From Candidatus Cloacimonadota bacterium (lineage in GTDB: Bacteria; Cloacimonadota; Cloacimonadia; Cloacimonadales; Cloacimonadaceae), in contig JALOBM010000080.1 in assembly GCA_023228285.1 (NCBI GenBank), positions 1 through 8,534 on the forward strand: a stretch of 8,534 nt of DNA, read 5' to 3'. Shown here in pieces: positions 7,970-8,534 of the stretch. The stretch's first letter is position 1. Each line of letters opens with the position of its first letter. A program made the translations under genes and the position numbers. The notes below the pieces were generated by a model, which saw nothing but the letters and a program-made list of their open reading frames with translations, was not told the origin of the DNA and ran no database searches.

Positions 7970-8328
7970 GATCCAAGACGCTGCTTGATGGCGGTGATCA
8001 GTTCACTGAGATTGAATGGCTTTATTATGTAATCTGAAGCACCCTCCACCATCGCTTTGTAGGCGCTGTCGATTGTAGGATATCCGGTCATGATCAGGCA
8101 AAATAACTCCGAATCCTCAGCCAATAATCTCTCCATTAGTTCCAATCCACTCATTCCAGGCATTACCAAATCTATGATGGCAAGTTTGTAACGTCCAGGT
8201 TTGAACAGCTTTAAAGCGGCGGCGGCGTCTTCGGCCATATCAGCAGAGTATTGATGGTGTTTAAGACACTCTCCAATAACTTCTCTTAGCAAACGGTCGT
8301 CATCAACGAGCAGAATTCTAGATTCCAT
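7966..8328 (-). CDS. stand-alone receiver-domain response regulator
   Basis: 120 residues, a single CheY-type receiver with no output domain. Acid pocket D9/D10 (LLVDDD), phospho-acceptor D53 (AIIDLVMPGMSG), switch T81 (IMTGYP) and conserved K103 (IIKPF), with Y100 in the aromatic switch position. The TGYPTIDSAYKAMVEGASDYI segment resembles the receivers of NtrC-family regulators. I chose the ATG at 8328, which has GAGGTGG five bases upstream and places RILLVDDD right at the N-terminus. The ORF stays open to an ATG at 8397, but that lies upstream of the predicted promoter, and a second ATG at 8349 lacks a good ribosome site. No histidine kinase is present, so the partner lies elsewhere. It is the first gene of the run and overlaps the acyltransferase-like gene by four bases. 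Confidence 0.92.
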   Translation of the reverse strand: MESRILLVDDDRLLREVIGECLKHHQYSADMAEDAAAALKLFKPGRYKLAIIDLVMPGMSGLELMERLLAEDSELFCLIMTGYPTIDSAYKAMVEGASDYIIKPFNLSELITAIKQRLGS

Positions 8329-8333
8329 ATTGG

Positions 8334-8340
8334 CCACCTC
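8334..8340 (-). promoter_or_regulatory. ribosome binding site deciding the response regulator start
   Basis: GAGGTGG lies five bases before the ATG at 8328. It supports that start over in-frame ATGs at 8349 and 8397. Confidence 0.7.
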
Positions 8341-8366
8341 GCTTTCCATATAATCTTTATTGTGGC

Positions 8367-8394
8367 ATTTTAGGCAAGTACATATAATAGTCAA
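8367..8394 (-). promoter_or_regulatory. sigma70-type promoter of the operon
   Basis: On the minus strand TTGACT (8394-8389, five of six matches) and TAAAAT (8372-8367, five of six) are separated by 16 bases. The predicted start near 8360 gives a leader of about 32 bases before the response regulator ATG. An A/T-rich stretch, including eight T's at 8403-8396, lies just upstream and could act as an UP-like element. It is the only convincing promoter seen ahead of the first six genes. Confidence 0.65.
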
Positions 8395-8395
8395 C

Positions 8396-8437
8396 AAAAA
8401 AAACTATGCCACAGGGCCTCACCCCAAATGAGACTGT
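8396..8437 (-). terminator. weak candidate intrinsic terminator for an upstream minus-strand transcript
   Basis: ACAG (8437-8434) pairs with CTGT (8414-8411) and CTCA with TGAG inside it, giving an 8-bp stem interrupted by a 1x3 internal loop, with loop TTTGGGG. Eight T's follow (8403-8396) after a seven-base gap. The stem is weak and the gap long. The U-run may simply be the A/T-rich upstream part of the operon promoter. Confidence 0.25.
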
Positions 8438-8534
8438 TCAATACCTCCCACTTCATTATGCTACTTTCCTTGTGTTCTTAGAGAAAAGCAGGTCGAGATG
8501 GTTCCAAGCGAGCTTTTCTTGACAAATTTGGGAG
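8398..8534. other. non-coding right-hand edge
   Basis: No convincing gene in this 137-base stretch. All three minus-strand frames entering from the right edge hit stops between 8456 and 8480, so a minus-strand neighbour could at most contribute a short tail here. The plus strand shows a perfect TTGACA at 8519-8524 near the edge. Confidence 0.55.
8519..8524 (+). promoter_or_regulatory. possible -35 box of a divergent promoter
   Basis: A perfect TTGACA hexamer faces right, towards sequence outside the window. The matching -10 would fall near 8541-8547 and cannot be seen, so this is only a half-site. Confidence 0.25.

Noticed and set aside
8329..8397. N-terminal extension of the response regulator from the ATG at 8397 (23 extra residues)
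   Set aside because: The ATG lies upstream of the predicted -35 box, no ribosome site precedes it, and receiver domains normally begin just before the LLVDDD strand as they do from 8328.
8391..8456. 21-codon minus-strand micro-ORF containing three Trp codons, preceded by AAGGAAA
   Set aside because: Tempting as a leader peptide, but it ends inside the -35 box of the operon promoter, so it would not be on that transcript, and no attenuator structure links it to the operon. Chance is the simpler explanation.
8456..8534. Tail of an upstream minus-strand gene entering from the right edge
   Set aside because: All three frames are open for 18-25 codons before a stop and none shows a recognisable C-terminus, so no frame can be chosen.

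Overview
The window is a densely packed stretch of a Gram-negative bacterial chromosome. All seven recognisable genes lie on the minus strand, so they are transcribed from right (about 8360) to left, and the last runs off the left edge. An outer-membrane beta-barrel protein ending in Phe, several Sec signal peptides and a Ddl ligase point to a diderm with peptidoglycan. The moderate base composition, strong AGGAG-type ribosome sites and unusual secretory proteins would suit the FCB group, perhaps Cloacimonadota. That placement is an impression, not something the sequence proves.

Layout in transcription order. At 8398-8534 there is non-coding sequence with a weak hairpin plus U-run and a possible outward-facing -35 box. 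A good sigma70-type promoter (8367-8394) precedes a stand-alone receiver-domain response regulator (7966-8328). Next come a FemAB/GNAT-fold acyltransferase-like protein (7055-7969) and D-alanine--D-alanine ligase (6092-7045). These are followed by an exported two-beta-sandwich protein of unknown function (5004-6095), a secreted FecR-domain protein (4319-4993) and a 792-residue outer-membrane beta-barrel with N-terminal Ig-like domains (1926-4304). After a 71-base gap holding a hairpin and a possible internal promoter comes a CHASE2-adenylate/guanylate cyclase (1-1854, C-terminus cut off).

Two junctions are ATGA overlaps and three have gaps of 9-14 bases, so the first six genes look like one operon. 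The cyclase may be read through or have its own promoter. The front half concerns signalling and cell-wall precursors. The back half looks like an envelope sensing module: surface barrel, periplasmic FecR-domain protein, and a membrane cyclase with a periplasmic CHASE2 sensor. The working hypothesis is a trans-envelope pathway built like FecA-FecR-FecI but with a cyclic-nucleotide output instead of a sigma factor. This is inferred from gene order and domains only.
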